This document shows positions 44,836 to 53,713 of a stretch of DNA of 64,000 nt, in pieces (within the stretch, counting starts at the first letter, position 1; the number at the start of each line of letters is the position of its first letter). Made by a program: the position numbers and the translations under genes. The stretch lies in assembly GCF_900113525.1 (NCBI RefSeq), contig NZ_FOPP01000001.1, positions 124,001 through 188,000 on the forward strand, read 5' to 3'. A model generated the notes under the pieces. It was not told where the DNA came from. It ran no database searches and saw nothing but the letters and a program-made list of their open reading frames with translations. The stretch is from Pedobacter insulae (GTDB lineage: Bacteria > Bacteroidota > Bacteroidia > Sphingobacteriales > Sphingobacteriaceae).

Positions 44836-46512
44836 ATGATAATGAGATTAACTTTATTTACACTGATTTGCTGCTGCACTTTAAACCTAAGTGCACAAAC
44901 AAAACCAGCTATTAAAAAATTTACCCGCGCCGATACGTTAAGAGGCACCTTAACACCTGAGCGTACTTGGTGGGATGTACAGCGCTATGAACTGGCTTTT
45001 GAACCTAATTTTATTGCGAAGACAATTAGTGGAGCCAATGAAATTGCCTATAAAGTGGTAAAAGCTAACAATGGCAACATTAAAATGCAGATCGATTTGC
45101 AAGAACCATTAGTAATTGATAGCGTACTCTATAACGGAAAAAGAAAACTTTCATTTGAAAAAAAAGAAAGCGTTTGGCTGATTACAGTGCCAGCTCAAAA
45201 AATAGCGGAATTTAATAAGGTGAAAATATTTTACCAGGGAAAAGTACACCAGGCTGTTAGAGCACCTTGGGATGGTGGATTTATCTTTGGCGTAGATTCA
45301 CTAAAGAGGCCATATATGACGGTGGCCTGTCAGGGTTTAGGGGCTTCTATATGGTATCCAAATAAAGATCATCAAAGCGATGAGCCTAATAAAGGAGCAT
45401 CTTTAACAATGACTGTACCTGATTCGTTGGTAGCCATTGGCAATGGACGATTAGTGTCTAAAAAAGTGAATGGAAATGGTACCGCCACCTATAAATATAA
45501 TGTTGTAAATCCAATCAGTAACTATTGCATTATCCCTTACATTGGTAAGTATGTAAACTTTAATGAAACTTATAAAGGGGAAAAAGGGCCATTAAGCGTA
45601 AATTATTGGGTGTTGGATTATAACCTGAATAAAGCAAAGGCCTATATGCCAGATCAGGTGCATAAAATGTTTAAGGCATTGGAGCATTGGTTTGGACCTT
45701 ATCCATTTTATGAAGATGGCTACCAGTTAATAGATGCTTCGCATACCGGAATGGAACACCAGTCGGCCGTTTCCTATGGCAATAAATATAAGTTTGGTTA
45801 CGGCGGCAGAGATGCTTCTGGCTATGGATGGGGATTGAAGTTCGACTTTATCATTATTCACGAAAGTGGACATGAATGGTTTGGGAACAATTTAACGACT
45901 AATGATCTGGCAGATATGTGGGTACATGAAGGCTTTACTAATTACAGCGAAACGCTATTTGTTGATTATCACTTTGGGGAAACTGCGGGAAATGAATATA
46001 ACTACGGGATTAGAAAAGGTATCAGAAATGACAAGCCAATTATCCCTGCTTATAATGTAAATGCCCAGGGTAGTGGAGATATGTATCCAAAGGGTGGGAA
46101 TTTACTGCACTCTATACGCCATGGACTAAACAATGATGCGAAGTTTAGAGCAATTTTGCGGGGCTTAAATAGCCGCTTTTATCACCAAACAGTTACCTCT
46201 GCCCAAGTAGAGAATTATATTTCTACGCAAGCTAAGTTTAATTATAGTAAAGTTTTTGATCAATACCTTAGAACTACACAAATTCCTACTTTTAGATTTT
46301 TCTTAGAAGATGGAAAGGTTAGTTATCAGTATCAAGACTGCGTAGACGGATTTAACATGCCGTTAGTTTTGAAATATGGAAAGGTCTTATTAAAATTATT
46401 GCCTACTACAACTTTACAGACCCTGCCATTAAAGCCCGAGCAGCTAGACCTCTTCATACCAAGTGCAATTGAAAAGATGTATTATATGAATGTTAAAAAC
46501 AGCAAAGACTAA
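44836..46512 (+). CDS. M1-family metallopeptidase, exported
   Basis: A 558-residue protein with a signal peptide (RLTLFTLICCCTLNLSAQ). The M1 N-terminal domain is followed by a gluzincin catalytic domain: HESGH at 342-346 with WFGNN after it, and the third zinc ligand Glu in DMWVHEGFTNYSE 18-19 residues later. GMEHQSAVSYGNK takes the place of the usual GAMEN motif (about 310). It should hydrolyse N-terminal residues from peptides in the periplasm. It follows an M24 Xaa-Pro peptidase, suggesting a shared role in peptide breakdown. Confidence 0.9.
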   Translation: MIMRLTLFTLICCCTLNLSAQTKPAIKKFTRADTLRGTLTPERTWWDVQRYELAFEPNFIAKTISGANEIAYKVVKANNGNIKMQIDLQEPLVIDSVLYNGKRKLSFEKKESVWLITVPAQKIAEFNKVKIFYQGKVHQAVRAPWDGGFIFGVDSLKRPYMTVACQGLGASIWYPNKDHQSDEPNKGASLTMTVPDSLVAIGNGRLVSKKVNGNGTATYKYNVVNPISNYCIIPYIGKYVNFNETYKGEKGPLSVNYWVLDYNLNKAKAYMPDQVHKMFKALEHWFGPYPFYEDGYQLIDASHTGMEHQSAVSYGNKYKFGYGGRDASGYGWGLKFDFIIIHESGHEWFGNNLTTNDLADMWVHEGFTNYSETLFVDYHFGETAGNEYNYGIRKGIRNDKPIIPAYNVNAQGSGDMYPKGGNLLHSIRHGLNNDAKFRAILRGLNSRFYHQTVTSAQVENYISTQAKFNYSKVFDQYLRTTQIPTFRFFLEDGKVSYQYQDCVDGFNMPLVLKYGKVLLKLLPTTTLQTLPLKPEQLDLFIPSAIEKMYYMNVKNSKD

Positions 46513-46520
46513 AATAAACT

Positions 46521-46561
46521 AACATAGAAGCATAGTTCGCGGCTAACTATGTTTCTATGTT
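46521..46561. terminator. Convergent hairpin terminator
   Basis: A 17-bp stem, AACATAGAAGCATAGTT (46521-46537) with AACTATGTTTCTATGTT (46545-46561), has one G-T pair and a 7-base loop. It lies between convergent genes and includes the stop region of the minus-strand gene. T-tracts are weak. Confidence 0.75.
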
Positions 46562-46978
46562 TGAGGGTTTGGGTAAGCATTTGATGATGATATGATTGAA
46601 TTTTGAAAGGGTGTCCCAAATCCCTCGGTTCGTATCAATATCGGCTTCACCGCAATCAATGGTGTCACTCCGTTTGTTAATGAGCGCAGTTAAGTCGCCA
46701 ATAACTTTAAGTTTTATCAATTCTTTTATTACATTGGCAAAATGACTAGCATACAAATGCCCCCAAATCTCTACCATCAGGGAAGCATTGGTTATTTTCA
46801 ACCGTTTACCGAATAATCTCTGATAATCGGCTTTTATCAACTTTGCAAGCTGAAGCGTGTTTAAACTTAAGTTGTGATTAAGAAATGTTAAAAGTTGCGT
46901 AGAGCCTATTATTTGCACTAGTTTCGGACTGTATAGTACCGATACCACACAGCCCGATAAGTCATATTGCTTTTCCAT
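46547..46978 (-). CDS. Hypothetical protein
   Basis: A 143-residue soluble protein without signal peptide or membrane helix. I recognise no family. It is largely helical (LVQIIGSTQLLTFLNHNLSLNTLQLAKLIKADYQRLFGKRLK) and has a cysteine in each half (CVVS, IDCGEAD). An AGG precedes the ATG at 46978. It follows another small gene on the same strand after 35 bases, so both may share a transcript. Nothing further can be inferred. Confidence 0.5.
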   Translation of the reverse strand: MEKQYDLSGCVVSVLYSPKLVQIIGSTQLLTFLNHNLSLNTLQLAKLIKADYQRLFGKRLKITNASLMVEIWGHLYASHFANVIKELIKLKVIGDLTALINKRSDTIDCGEADIDTNRGIWDTLSKFNHIIIKCLPKPSNIET

Positions 46979-47013
46979 CCTGATCGGACAAAATAGTCAT
47001 ATTTACTTACTTG

Positions 47014-47361
47014 TTAGTCAAATATTTCTTGTTCATCCCTGTCGGCTACCGGGATCTTTTTCAAAAAGTCGTCGAACCCAGAACCCGCATTGTCGGAATA
47101 GGTTCCATACGCATCCAGCATATAGCCCATGTCGCCATCTTTATCTACCAATAAATAAAGGACGGAATTATCTCCAGGATCTGACATTCCCTCAAATCGA
47201 TAGCTTTTTACGATCGTTAGATCTTCTGGGGTATAAATTTTATTGAGGTTCGCCGATTGCATTTTACCGTGATCAGACATTTTAATTTCATTATCTTTTC
47301 CTTTCAGCCTTAATTTTTCTAGAATTTGGCTCAAGGTATTCATTTCAAAAGGTTGTTCCAT
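47014..47361 (-). CDS. Small conserved Bacteroidetes protein (often mislabelled PRPP synthetase)
   Basis: A 115-residue protein. The block EDLTIVKSYRFEGMSDPGDNSVLYLLVDKDGDMGYMLDAYGTYSD and the end DRDEQEIFD correspond to a small Bacteroidetes family that databases often label phosphoribosylpyrophosphate synthetase. It is much shorter than real PRPP synthetase (over 300 residues) and lacks its PRPP-binding loop, so that label is not supported. Function is unknown. An internal Met at residue 7 is an alternative start. Confidence 0.6.
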   Translation of the reverse strand: MEQPFEMNTLSQILEKLRLKGKDNEIKMSDHGKMQSANLNKIYTPEDLTIVKSYRFEGMSDPGDNSVLYLLVDKDGDMGYMLDAYGTYSDNAGSGFDDFLKKIPVADRDEQEIFD

Positions 47362-47479
47362 GATGGTTTAATTTTATATGCTATTAAAACAATACCTAAA
47401 GCAATTGGTTTTTTATTTTGGTTAGAATATTTTCAAACTTTTTGAGTTGAAGGTTGTTTTTTAGGGAAACTAAAATCTC

Positions 47480-48007
47480 ATGAAACATTATTTATTAATC
47501 GCAGGCGTAGCGTTATCTACCCTAGTAATGTCCTGTAAGCAAAATGATAAAGAAGTTGCCCAAGCAACATTAAACTCAACCGCAACAAACGAGGCCATTG
47601 GTACAGTTAAATTTGTTAGCGTAGCGGATGGGAAGATTAAAATGGATTTGGAGCTGAATTTTCCTGAACGAGCTGATAGCGTAGTTGCCGTACACTTCCA
47701 CGAGCATGGAGATTGTGGTAATATGGGAGAGAATACACACGGGCATTGGAATCCAACTAATGAAAATCATGGAAAGTGGGGCTCAGAAGCCTATCATTCT
47801 GGTGACATAGGAAATATTGAATTAGACAGCAAAGGTCATGCAACACTGAGTGTAACAACAGATCGATGGAATACAACCGAAAATGATGTCAACAGTATTA
47901 TTGGAAGGGGAATAATTGTACATGGCGGCACAGATGATTATACTACGCAACCAACAGGAAATTCTGGCCCAAGAGTGGGCTGTGGAGTTATTGAAGCGGT
48001 AAAGTAA
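47480..48007 (+). CDS. sodC: Cu/Zn superoxide dismutase, lipoprotein
   Basis: A 175-residue exported protein. The signal ends in a lipobox (LVMSC, Cys about residue 19). Metal ligands and active-site motifs are intact: HFHEHGDCGN (copper His), THGHWNP and NENHGKWGSEAYHSGD (zinc region), IVHGGTDDYTTQPTGNSGPRVGCGVIE (last copper His, electrostatic Arg, disulphide Cys). It dismutates superoxide in the periplasm or at the surface. It is convergent with metK, sharing a terminator. Confidence 0.95.
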   Translation: MKHYLLIAGVALSTLVMSCKQNDKEVAQATLNSTATNEAIGTVKFVSVADGKIKMDLELNFPERADSVVAVHFHEHGDCGNMGENTHGHWNPTNENHGKWGSEAYHSGDIGNIELDSKGHATLSVTTDRWNTTENDVNSIIGRGIIVHGGTDDYTTQPTGNSGPRVGCGVIEAVK

Positions 48008-48012
48008 CCAAC

Positions 48013-48042
48013 AAAAAAGAGCGCCTTAAGCGCTCTTTTTTT
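48013..48042. terminator. Bidirectional terminator between sodC and metK
   Basis: GAGCGC pairs with GCGCTC around CTTAA, flanked by an A run on the left and a T run on the right, so it works for both convergent genes. It overlaps the last bases of metK. Confidence 0.92.
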
Positions 48043-49291
48043 ATAAGTTAAATGCGGATTTTACTTGATCCACGAAATCTAATTTCTCCCAGGTAAACAA
48101 TTCAACTGTAACTGTTTTTTCTTCCCCATTTGGAGTTCTAAAAACTTTGGTTACTGTTGCTGGTTTACGCCCCATATGGCCATAAGCAGCCGTTTCGCTA
48201 TAAATTGGGTTCCTTAATTTTAAGCGCTGCTCAATAAAGTAAGGTCGCATATCAAATAACTTCTCAACTGTATTCGCTATTTCACCATCTGTTTTATCCA
48301 CTTTTGCTGTGCCGTAGGTGTTGATATAGATACCCATTGGTTTGGCTACCCCGATAGCATATGATACTTGAACCAGGATTTCATCAGCTACGCCAGCAGC
48401 AACTAAATTTTTTGCAATATGACGAGTGGCATAAGCCGCACTTCTATCAACCTTGCTCGGATCTTTACCAGAGAATGCACCACCCCCGTGAGCGCCTTTA
48501 CCGCCATAGGTGTCGACAATAATTTTTCTACCGGTTAAACCTGTGTCGCCATGCGGACCACCAATAACGAATTTACCGGTCGGGTTAATGTGATACTCAA
48601 TTTTATCGTTAAATAAGTGTGCGTATTGAGGATTATTTTTGATAATGCGAGGAATAAGAATAGTTACTAAATCCTCCTTAATTTTTGCTAACATTGCAGT
48701 CTCTTCAGCAAAATCATCATGCTGTGTAGAAATAACAATCGCATCAATGCGTACTGGCTTGTTGTTGTCGCTATATTCTAAAGTAACCTGCGATTTTGCG
48801 TCGGGCCTTAAATAAGTGATCTCCTTATTTTCACGTCTTAAAACGGCAAGCTCTTGTAAAAGTTTGTGAGATAGATCTAAAGCCAAAGGCATAAAGTCCT
48901 CAGTTTCGTTCGTTGCGTAACCGAACATCATCCCTTGATCGCCAGCCCCTTGCTCTTCTTTTATACTTTTATCAACCCCTTGGTTAATGTCTTGAGATTG
49001 TTCATGTATAGCGGATAATATGCCACATGAATTAGCCTCGAACATATACTCGCTTTTTGTATAGCCGATCTTCTTAATTACATCACGCGCAATTTGTTGA
49101 ACATCCAGATAAGTTTTGGATTTTACTTCTCCGGCCAATATAACCTGCCCAGTAGTAACTAAAGTTTCACAGGCAACTTTAGACTCAGTGTCAAAAGCTA
49201 AAAAATTATCAATTAAGGCGTCCGAAATTTGATCTGCAATTTTATCTGGGTGACCTTCAGATACAGATTCTGATGTAAAAAGGTATGACAT
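48041..49291 (-). CDS. metK: S-adenosylmethionine synthetase
   Basis: A 416-residue cytosolic enzyme making S-adenosylmethionine from methionine and ATP. Signature motifs: [13 protein letters not shown] near the N-terminus, [12 protein letters not shown] (ATP/hexapeptide region), and [19 protein letters not shown] (P-loop-like). The ATG at 49291 gives the family start [17 protein letters not shown]. An in-frame GTG 24 bases upstream lies inside the riboswitch and is rejected. The leader carries a SAM-II-type riboswitch, so the product SAM should repress its own synthesis. Confidence 0.97.
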   Translation of the reverse strand: MSYLFTSESVSEGHPDKIADQISDALIDNFLAFDTESKVACETLVTTGQVILAGEVKSKTYLDVQQIARDVIKKIGYTKSEYMFEANSCGILSAIHEQSQDINQGVDKSIKEEQGAGDQGMMFGYATNETEDFMPLALDLSHKLLQELAVLRRENKEITYLRPDAKSQVTLEYSDNNKPVRIDAIVISTQHDDFAEETAMLAKIKEDLVTILIPRIIKNNPQYAHLFNDKIEYHINPTGKFVIGGPHGDTGLTGRKIIVDTYGGKGAHGGGAFSGKDPSKVDRSAAYATRHIAKNLVAAGVADEILVQVSYAIGVAKPMGIYINTYGTAKVDKTDGEIANTVEKLFDMRPYFIEQRLKLRNPIYSETAAYGHMGRKPATVTKVFRTPNGEEKTVTVELFTWEKLDFVDQVKSAFNL

Positions 49292-49302
49292 GTTGAATGG
49301 TT

Positions 49303-49376
49303 GTTTAATTAGCACTTTTTTTTACGTGGTTGCAATCCAGCCCGCTATTCCAGGGCATCGCAAATCAGTCCACTTT
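49303..49376 (-). promoter_or_regulatory. SAM-II-type riboswitch in the metK leader
   Basis: On the transcript strand the leader reads GTGG (P1), ACTGATTTG, a hairpin with GCCC/GGGC arms, GGATTGCAA, CCAC (P1 partner), then GTAAAAAAAAGTGCTAATT. The order P1, TGATTT, TTGCAA, P1', A-rich spacer, GCTAA is the conserved core of the SAM-II (SAM-alpha) pseudoknot. The inserted hairpin is extra. It lies between the promoter and the metK start, as expected for feedback control by SAM. No covariation search was run. Confidence 0.82.
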
Positions 49377-49387
49377 TTTTAACGCCA

Positions 49388-49419
49388 CAAAATTACTACA
49401 AATATTATTAATAGTCAAA
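49388..49419 (-). promoter_or_regulatory. metK promoter
   Basis: On the minus strand: TTTG (49416-49419), 20 bases, then TAATTTTG (49388-49395). Transcription would start about 5-8 bases on, placing the whole riboswitch in the leader. Confidence 0.8.
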
Positions 49420-49458
49420 AAATATCAATTATTTTGTCCTGTCCTTAAAAGCAATCCA

Positions 49459-50343
49459 TTGTTAAAATCTAATATCTTATTTATCATAAATCCGATTTCG
49501 GGAGGAAAAGAAAAGCATACAATTCCGGCTTTGATCGATGTTCATTTAGATCATGCGAAATTTAATGCGAACTTTAGCTTTACCTCCTATATGGGCCATG
49601 CTGCGGAACTAGCTGAAGAGGCTGCAAACAAGAATTTTGATGTTATTGTTGCTGTTGGTGGTGATGGAACAATTAATGAAATTGCCAGTAAAGTAAGTTC
49701 ATTAGGGAAGATTTTGGGGATTATTCCTTTTGGTTCTGGGAACGGATTGGCACGTGCGCTGCATATTCCAATGAACGCCATCAAGGCCATCCAGATAATT
49801 AATCAGCTTAATGTGCAAAGGATTGATGCAGGAACGTTAAATGGGAAATATTTTTTTAATATGGCCGGCATCGGATTTGACGCAAGAATAAGTGCAGCTT
49901 TTGCGGGCAATAAAACAAGAGGCCTGAAAGGTTACATAACCTTGGGTCTTAAGGAAGTTAAATCTTATCAACCTGAGCATTATGAGTTGGAAATAGATGG
50001 CGTGAAATATGAGAGAGATGCTTTTATGCTAAGTATAGCCAACTCTACTCAATATGGAAATAATGTCCATATATCTCCAAAATCATTATTGGGCGATGGT
50101 TTACTAGAGGTTTGTATCGTAAAACCAGTTTCTTTATATAAATTGCCCTTGCTGGCTTATGAAATGTTAAATTCAAAAACCCACCGATCTAACTTGGTTG
50201 AAATTATAAGCGGCAGGAGGATTAGCATCATTAGGAAAAAAGAAAACTCTGTTCATATTGATGGTGAACCATTTTTTATGGGTAAAAATATTGAAATAGC
50301 AGTAGTTCCCGGAGCGTTGAAAGTAATTACCTCTATGAAATAA
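49459..50343 (+). CDS. Diacylglycerol kinase-family lipid kinase (YegS/DgkB-like)
   Basis: A protein of about 294 residues. Conserved motifs are the opening NILFIINPISGGK, the ATP-binding AVGGDGTINEIAS, GIIPFGSGNGLARALHIP and NMAGIGFDARIS. The C-terminal beta domain ends SVHIDGEPFFMGKNIEIAVVPGALKV. Such enzymes phosphorylate diacylglycerol or related lipids at the inner membrane. The start is uncertain: a TTG at 49459 places the first strand correctly. Longer in-frame extensions run into the metK leader and are unlikely. No ATG is available nearby. Confidence 0.85.
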   Translation: MLKSNILFIINPISGGKEKHTIPALIDVHLDHAKFNANFSFTSYMGHAAELAEEAANKNFDVIVAVGGDGTINEIASKVSSLGKILGIIPFGSGNGLARALHIPMNAIKAIQIINQLNVQRIDAGTLNGKYFFNMAGIGFDARISAAFAGNKTRGLKGYITLGLKEVKSYQPEHYELEIDGVKYERDAFMLSIANSTQYGNNVHISPKSLLGDGLLEVCIVKPVSLYKLPLLAYEMLNSKTHRSNLVEIISGRRISIIRKKENSVHIDGEPFFMGKNIEIAVVPGALKVITSMK

Positions 50344-50356
50344 TTGATAGCAAATT

Positions 50357-50713
50357 ATGGCCAAAGAAAAAAGAAAGATTATGAATGATTTTGGTGGGAT
50401 CATGTACTCCACAGACCCATCATTTGAATATGAAGATCATCAAGCATTAGATAAAGAACCGCTAAGCAATGCGCAGCAAGATTTACGGGTTACACTTGAC
50501 CGAAAGAATAGAGGAGGGAAAGCAGTGACCTTAATTACAGGCTATGTAGGGAACGATGAAGAATTACAAGTATTGGCGAAATTTTTAAAAAGCAAATGTG
50601 GTGTAGGCGGAGCCGCCAAGGACGGGGAAATTCTAATACAAGGAGACTTTAGAGATAAGGTTATATCAATGCTTCAAAAAGAAGGTTATAAAGTAAAAAA
50701 ATCTGGCGGGTAA
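50357..50713 (+). CDS. SUI1/eIF1-like translation factor (YciH family)
   Basis: A 118-residue protein. The SUI1 fold covers about residues 42-115: DLRVTLDRKNRGGKAVTLITGYVGNDEELQVLAKFLKSKCGVGGAAKDGEILIQGDFRDKVISML, including the K-x-C-G-x-G-G-x-x-K-D-G-x-I-x-x-Q-G-D signature. The N-terminal 40 residues are polar and variable. The bacterial homologue YciH influences initiation-codon fidelity on the 30S subunit. It follows the lipid kinase by 13 bases and may be co-transcribed. Confidence 0.93.
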   Translation: MAKEKRKIMNDFGGIMYSTDPSFEYEDHQALDKEPLSNAQQDLRVTLDRKNRGGKAVTLITGYVGNDEELQVLAKFLKSKCGVGGAAKDGEILIQGDFRDKVISMLQKEGYKVKKSGG

Positions 50714-50818
50714 TTTGTAAGCTAATAGGCTTTATTACAGTGCGTTAACTGTTAGTGTATTTGCCACAATAAGTAAAATTTTTCTCTAAAATTCGTGTTT
50801 TTTGCGTTTATATCTGCT

Positions 50819-50826
50819 TAGCTTTG
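50819..50826 (+). promoter_or_regulatory. -7 element TAGCTTTG before pckA
   Basis: TAGCTTTG lies 20 bases before the ATG at 50847. The nearest upstream TTTG (50801-50804) is only 14 bases away, so the -33 assignment is weak. Confidence 0.5.
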
Positions 50827-50846
50827 CAGCGTATAAAACCAAATAT

Positions 50847-52451
50847 ATGAATAGTGTGAATGTAAACCACTTAGATTTAAGCTACCTTAAACTAAGTGCT
50901 AAGGCAGTTAAATATCAACTGAGTGTTGCCGAATTAGTTGAAGAAGCATTAAAAAATGGTGAAGGAACCCTCGCCGACTCCGGCGCCCTCGCCGTGGATA
51001 CGGGCAAGTTTACCGGCCGTTCGCCCAAAGATCGATTTATCGTTTGTGATGAGCTCACTGAAGAAGCTGTTTGGTGGGGTGACATTAATATTAAATTTGC
51101 TCCGAAACATTTTGATGCATTATTAGAAAAGGTTATTGCACATTTAAATCAGAAAGAGGTTTATGTGCGCGATGTTTACGCAGGCGCAAGTAAAAACTAT
51201 CAAACAAGCATTAGGGTAATAACAGAAAACGCATTTCAGAACTTGTTTGCCAACAATTTGTTCTTAAGGTACAACCATCAAGAAATTCCATTGAGTACGG
51301 AGTGGACAATTATCGCTGCACCTTCATTTAATGCCGATCCTCGCACTGATGGTACACGCCAAGAGAACTTTTCAATCATCAATTTTTCGAAAAAGATGAT
51401 CCTTATTGGGGGTACTGCCTACACAGGGGAGATTAAAAAGGGCATTTTTTCAGTCTTGAATTTTATACTTCCCTTACAGAAGAACACATTATCTATGCAT
51501 TGTTCAGCAAACGTTGGTAAGGATGGTGATACTGCAATCTTTTTTGGTTTGTCGGGCACTGGTAAAACCACATTGTCTGCAGATCCAAATAGGGGATTAA
51601 TTGGAGATGATGAGCATGGTTGGAGCGATACAGAGATATTTAATTTTGAGGGAGGGTGTTATGCGAAGTGCGTTGATCTTACCCAAGAAAAGGAGCCACA
51701 GATTTTTAATGCGATTAAGTTCGGCTCATTATTAGAGAACACAAACTATTTTAAAGGTACCAGAACGGTAGATTTCGCCAATATCGAGAAAACGGAAAAC
51801 ACTCGTGTTGCCTACCCTATACATTATATAGATAATGCAGTATTGCCTTCTGTCGCTGCAATTCCAAAAAACATATTCTTTTTAACAGCCGATGCTTGTG
51901 GCGTTTTACCCCCAATCTCTAAACTAACTCCTGGTCAGGCGATGTTCCACTTCATCTCTGGCTATACGGCGAAGGTTGCAGGAACTGAAGCAGGTGTTAC
52001 AGAACCTCAATTAACTTTTTCAGCATGTTTTGGAAAGGCATTTTTGCCCTTACATCCGGCTATGTATGCCGAATTGTTAGGAGAAAAAATGCAAAAACAT
52101 AAAGTAAACGTATGGTTGGTTAATACTGGATGGAGCGGTGGCGCATATGGAGTGGGACAAAGAATGAAATTGAGCTATACCAGGGCAATGATTACAGCCG
52201 CTTTAAATGGAAGCCTCGAAAGTGCTGATTTTACTGAACACACTATATTTGGACTGATGATGCCTACCCATTGTGCTGGTGTTCCATCGGAAATTTTGAA
52301 CCCAAGAAATACCTGGTACGATAAAAATGCGTATGATTTTAAAGCGAATGAACTAGCTATTGCCTTCCTGAATAATTATAAACAATTTGAGGCGTTTTCT
52401 TCGGAGGAGATTCAAAAAGCACTTCCCAAAGTGGTGGAAAACATACTTTAA
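50847..52451 (+). CDS. pckA: Phosphoenolpyruvate carboxykinase (ATP)
   Basis: A 534-residue enzyme that converts oxaloacetate and ATP to phosphoenolpyruvate, the first step of gluconeogenesis. The family motifs are present: FTGRSPKDRFIV near residue 50, SMHCSANVGKDGDTAIFFGLSGTGKTTLSADP (kinase-1a P-loop), RGLIGDDEHGW (kinase-2) and FNFEGGCYAKC. The ATG at 50847 (MNSVNVNHLDL) is preferred over an upstream in-frame TTG that overlaps the promoter. A terminator follows. Confidence 0.97.
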   Translation: MNSVNVNHLDLSYLKLSAKAVKYQLSVAELVEEALKNGEGTLADSGALAVDTGKFTGRSPKDRFIVCDELTEEAVWWGDINIKFAPKHFDALLEKVIAHLNQKEVYVRDVYAGASKNYQTSIRVITENAFQNLFANNLFLRYNHQEIPLSTEWTIIAAPSFNADPRTDGTRQENFSIINFSKKMILIGGTAYTGEIKKGIFSVLNFILPLQKNTLSMHCSANVGKDGDTAIFFGLSGTGKTTLSADPNRGLIGDDEHGWSDTEIFNFEGGCYAKCVDLTQEKEPQIFNAIKFGSLLENTNYFKGTRTVDFANIEKTENTRVAYPIHYIDNAVLPSVAAIPKNIFFLTADACGVLPPISKLTPGQAMFHFISGYTAKVAGTEAGVTEPQLTFSACFGKAFLPLHPAMYAELLGEKMQKHKVNVWLVNTGWSGGAYGVGQRMKLSYTRAMITAALNGSLESADFTEHTIFGLMMPTHCAGVPSEILNPRNTWYDKNAYDFKANELAIAFLNNYKQFEAFSSEEIQKALPKVVENIL

Positions 52452-52505
52452 TGCATTTTTTTTGCTTAAAATTTGGTTTTAATTAAATTTTTAGTTTTAA
52501 TTGTG

Positions 52506-52537
52506 AAAGATTGTCTCAGCAAAAGGCAATCTTTTTT
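52506..52537 (+). terminator. Terminator after pckA
   Basis: AAAGATTGTC (52506-52515) pairs with GGCAATCTTT (52525-52534), one G-T pair, 9-base loop, followed by further T residues. Confidence 0.88.
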
Positions 52538-52609
52538 GGTTATACACCTTTGGTCATTTAAAAAAATGAGCTGGCAACGTAACGAATTAATTGTGGAATG
52601 ATTATTTAA

Positions 52610-52639
52610 TTTGTAATTTAAAATCAATTTATAAATTTG
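52610..52639 (+). promoter_or_regulatory. Promoter of the exbB-exbD-tonB operon
   Basis: TTTG (52610-52613), 18 bases, then TAAATTTG (52632-52639): a near-ideal Bacteroidetes promoter. The leader to the ATG at 52748 is about 100 bases and AT-rich. Confidence 0.8.
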
Positions 52640-52747
52640 TTACCGCAACAATTAGCTTTTAATATCGTTGTGTGTATTACTATAATATTTATTTAAAAAT
52701 TTTCTAAATTTAAAAACAAGTACTAAAAACTAAAAAACTAAAAAAAA

Positions 52748-53629
52748 ATGGCAAACGCACCAAAACCAACAACAGTTAAAAAAGAGAGCTCTACCGCATC
52801 TAATTTATTTGCAATGCTCGTAATTCCAATTTGTATCCTAATCGGGATCAGCTTATTTATTTTTGTATTAGGTAGGCCTACAAACTTCAGCATTCCTGAT
52901 GATGTAGCTAAAGCCAATAGCTCAATTTCACTTGCATTTTATGATGTTGATACGCACACTTATTTACCACACCCAGGTAACTATGGTGGTATGGCTTTTA
53001 AAGGAGGTTTCATCGTTCCAATTCTAATGGGGATGCTTTTAATGGTGTTCGTATTTTCAGTAGAGCGTTTAATTGTAATCGGTAAAGCAACTGGTAAAGG
53101 AAGTTTAGATGCTTTTGTTAAAAAAATTCAATCACTTTTAGCTTCTGGTAATATTGCTGCAGCTTCAGCTGAGTGCGATAAGCAAGAAGGATCTGTGGCT
53201 AACGTTATTAAATCTGGATTGAAAAAATACAGTGAGATGGAAGTTGAGCAAAACATGGATACTGATCAAAAATGTTTAGCTATTCAAAAAGATATCGAAG
53301 AGGCAACTTCATTAGAGATGCCAATGCTAGAGCAAAACTTAACAATTATCGCTACGTTAGTATCCGTAGGTACGTTAACAGGTTTATTAGGTACGGTAAC
53401 TGGTATGATCAAGGCGTTTGGTGGTTTAGCAAATTCAGGTGCTCCGGATCAAGCGGCATTAGCAACAGGTATTTCTGAGGCTTTGATTAACACAGCTACA
53501 GGTATTGGTACATCTACCGTTGCGATTATCATGTATAATATTTTAACTTCAAAAATTGATAAGTTAACTTATGCTATTGATGAGGCTGGCTTTAGCATCA
53601 TCCAAACTTACGCTAGTACACATAAATAA
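52748..53629 (+). CDS. exbB: MotA/TolQ/ExbB proton channel protein
   Basis: A 293-residue inner-membrane protein. Membrane segments: about 19-41 (LFAMLVIPICILIGISLFIFVL), about 86-110, and the two conserved helices of the ExbB/TolQ domain around LTIIATLVSVGTLTGLLGTVTGMIKAFGGL (about 200-228) and ISEALINTATGIGTSTVAIIMYNIL (about 240-265). It forms the pentameric channel of the TonB motor with ExbD. It is the first of seven or so co-directional genes. The extra N-terminal helix and the long periplasmic loop are usual in Bacteroidetes. Confidence 0.94.
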   Translation: MANAPKPTTVKKESSTASNLFAMLVIPICILIGISLFIFVLGRPTNFSIPDDVAKANSSISLAFYDVDTHTYLPHPGNYGGMAFKGGFIVPILMGMLLMVFVFSVERLIVIGKATGKGSLDAFVKKIQSLLASGNIAAASAECDKQEGSVANVIKSGLKKYSEMEVEQNMDTDQKCLAIQKDIEEATSLEMPMLEQNLTIIATLVSVGTLTGLLGTVTGMIKAFGGLANSGAPDQAALATGISEALINTATGIGTSTVAIIMYNILTSKIDKLTYAIDEAGFSIIQTYASTHK

Positions 53630-53713
53630 AAATTATTTTAATTTTTTTTTACCGGCTTTATGGAAAACCGGAAGAATTAACATCATTAATTAAAATATTA
53701 TAATTTTTATATT

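Noticed and set aside
47014..47361. Phosphoribosylpyrophosphate synthetase
   Set aside because: A label often given to this family, but the protein is 115 residues and lacks the PRPP-binding motif.
49289..49315. GTG start for metK 24 bases upstream of the ATG
   Set aside because: It lies within the riboswitch, and [13 protein letters not shown] at the ATG is the family N-terminus.
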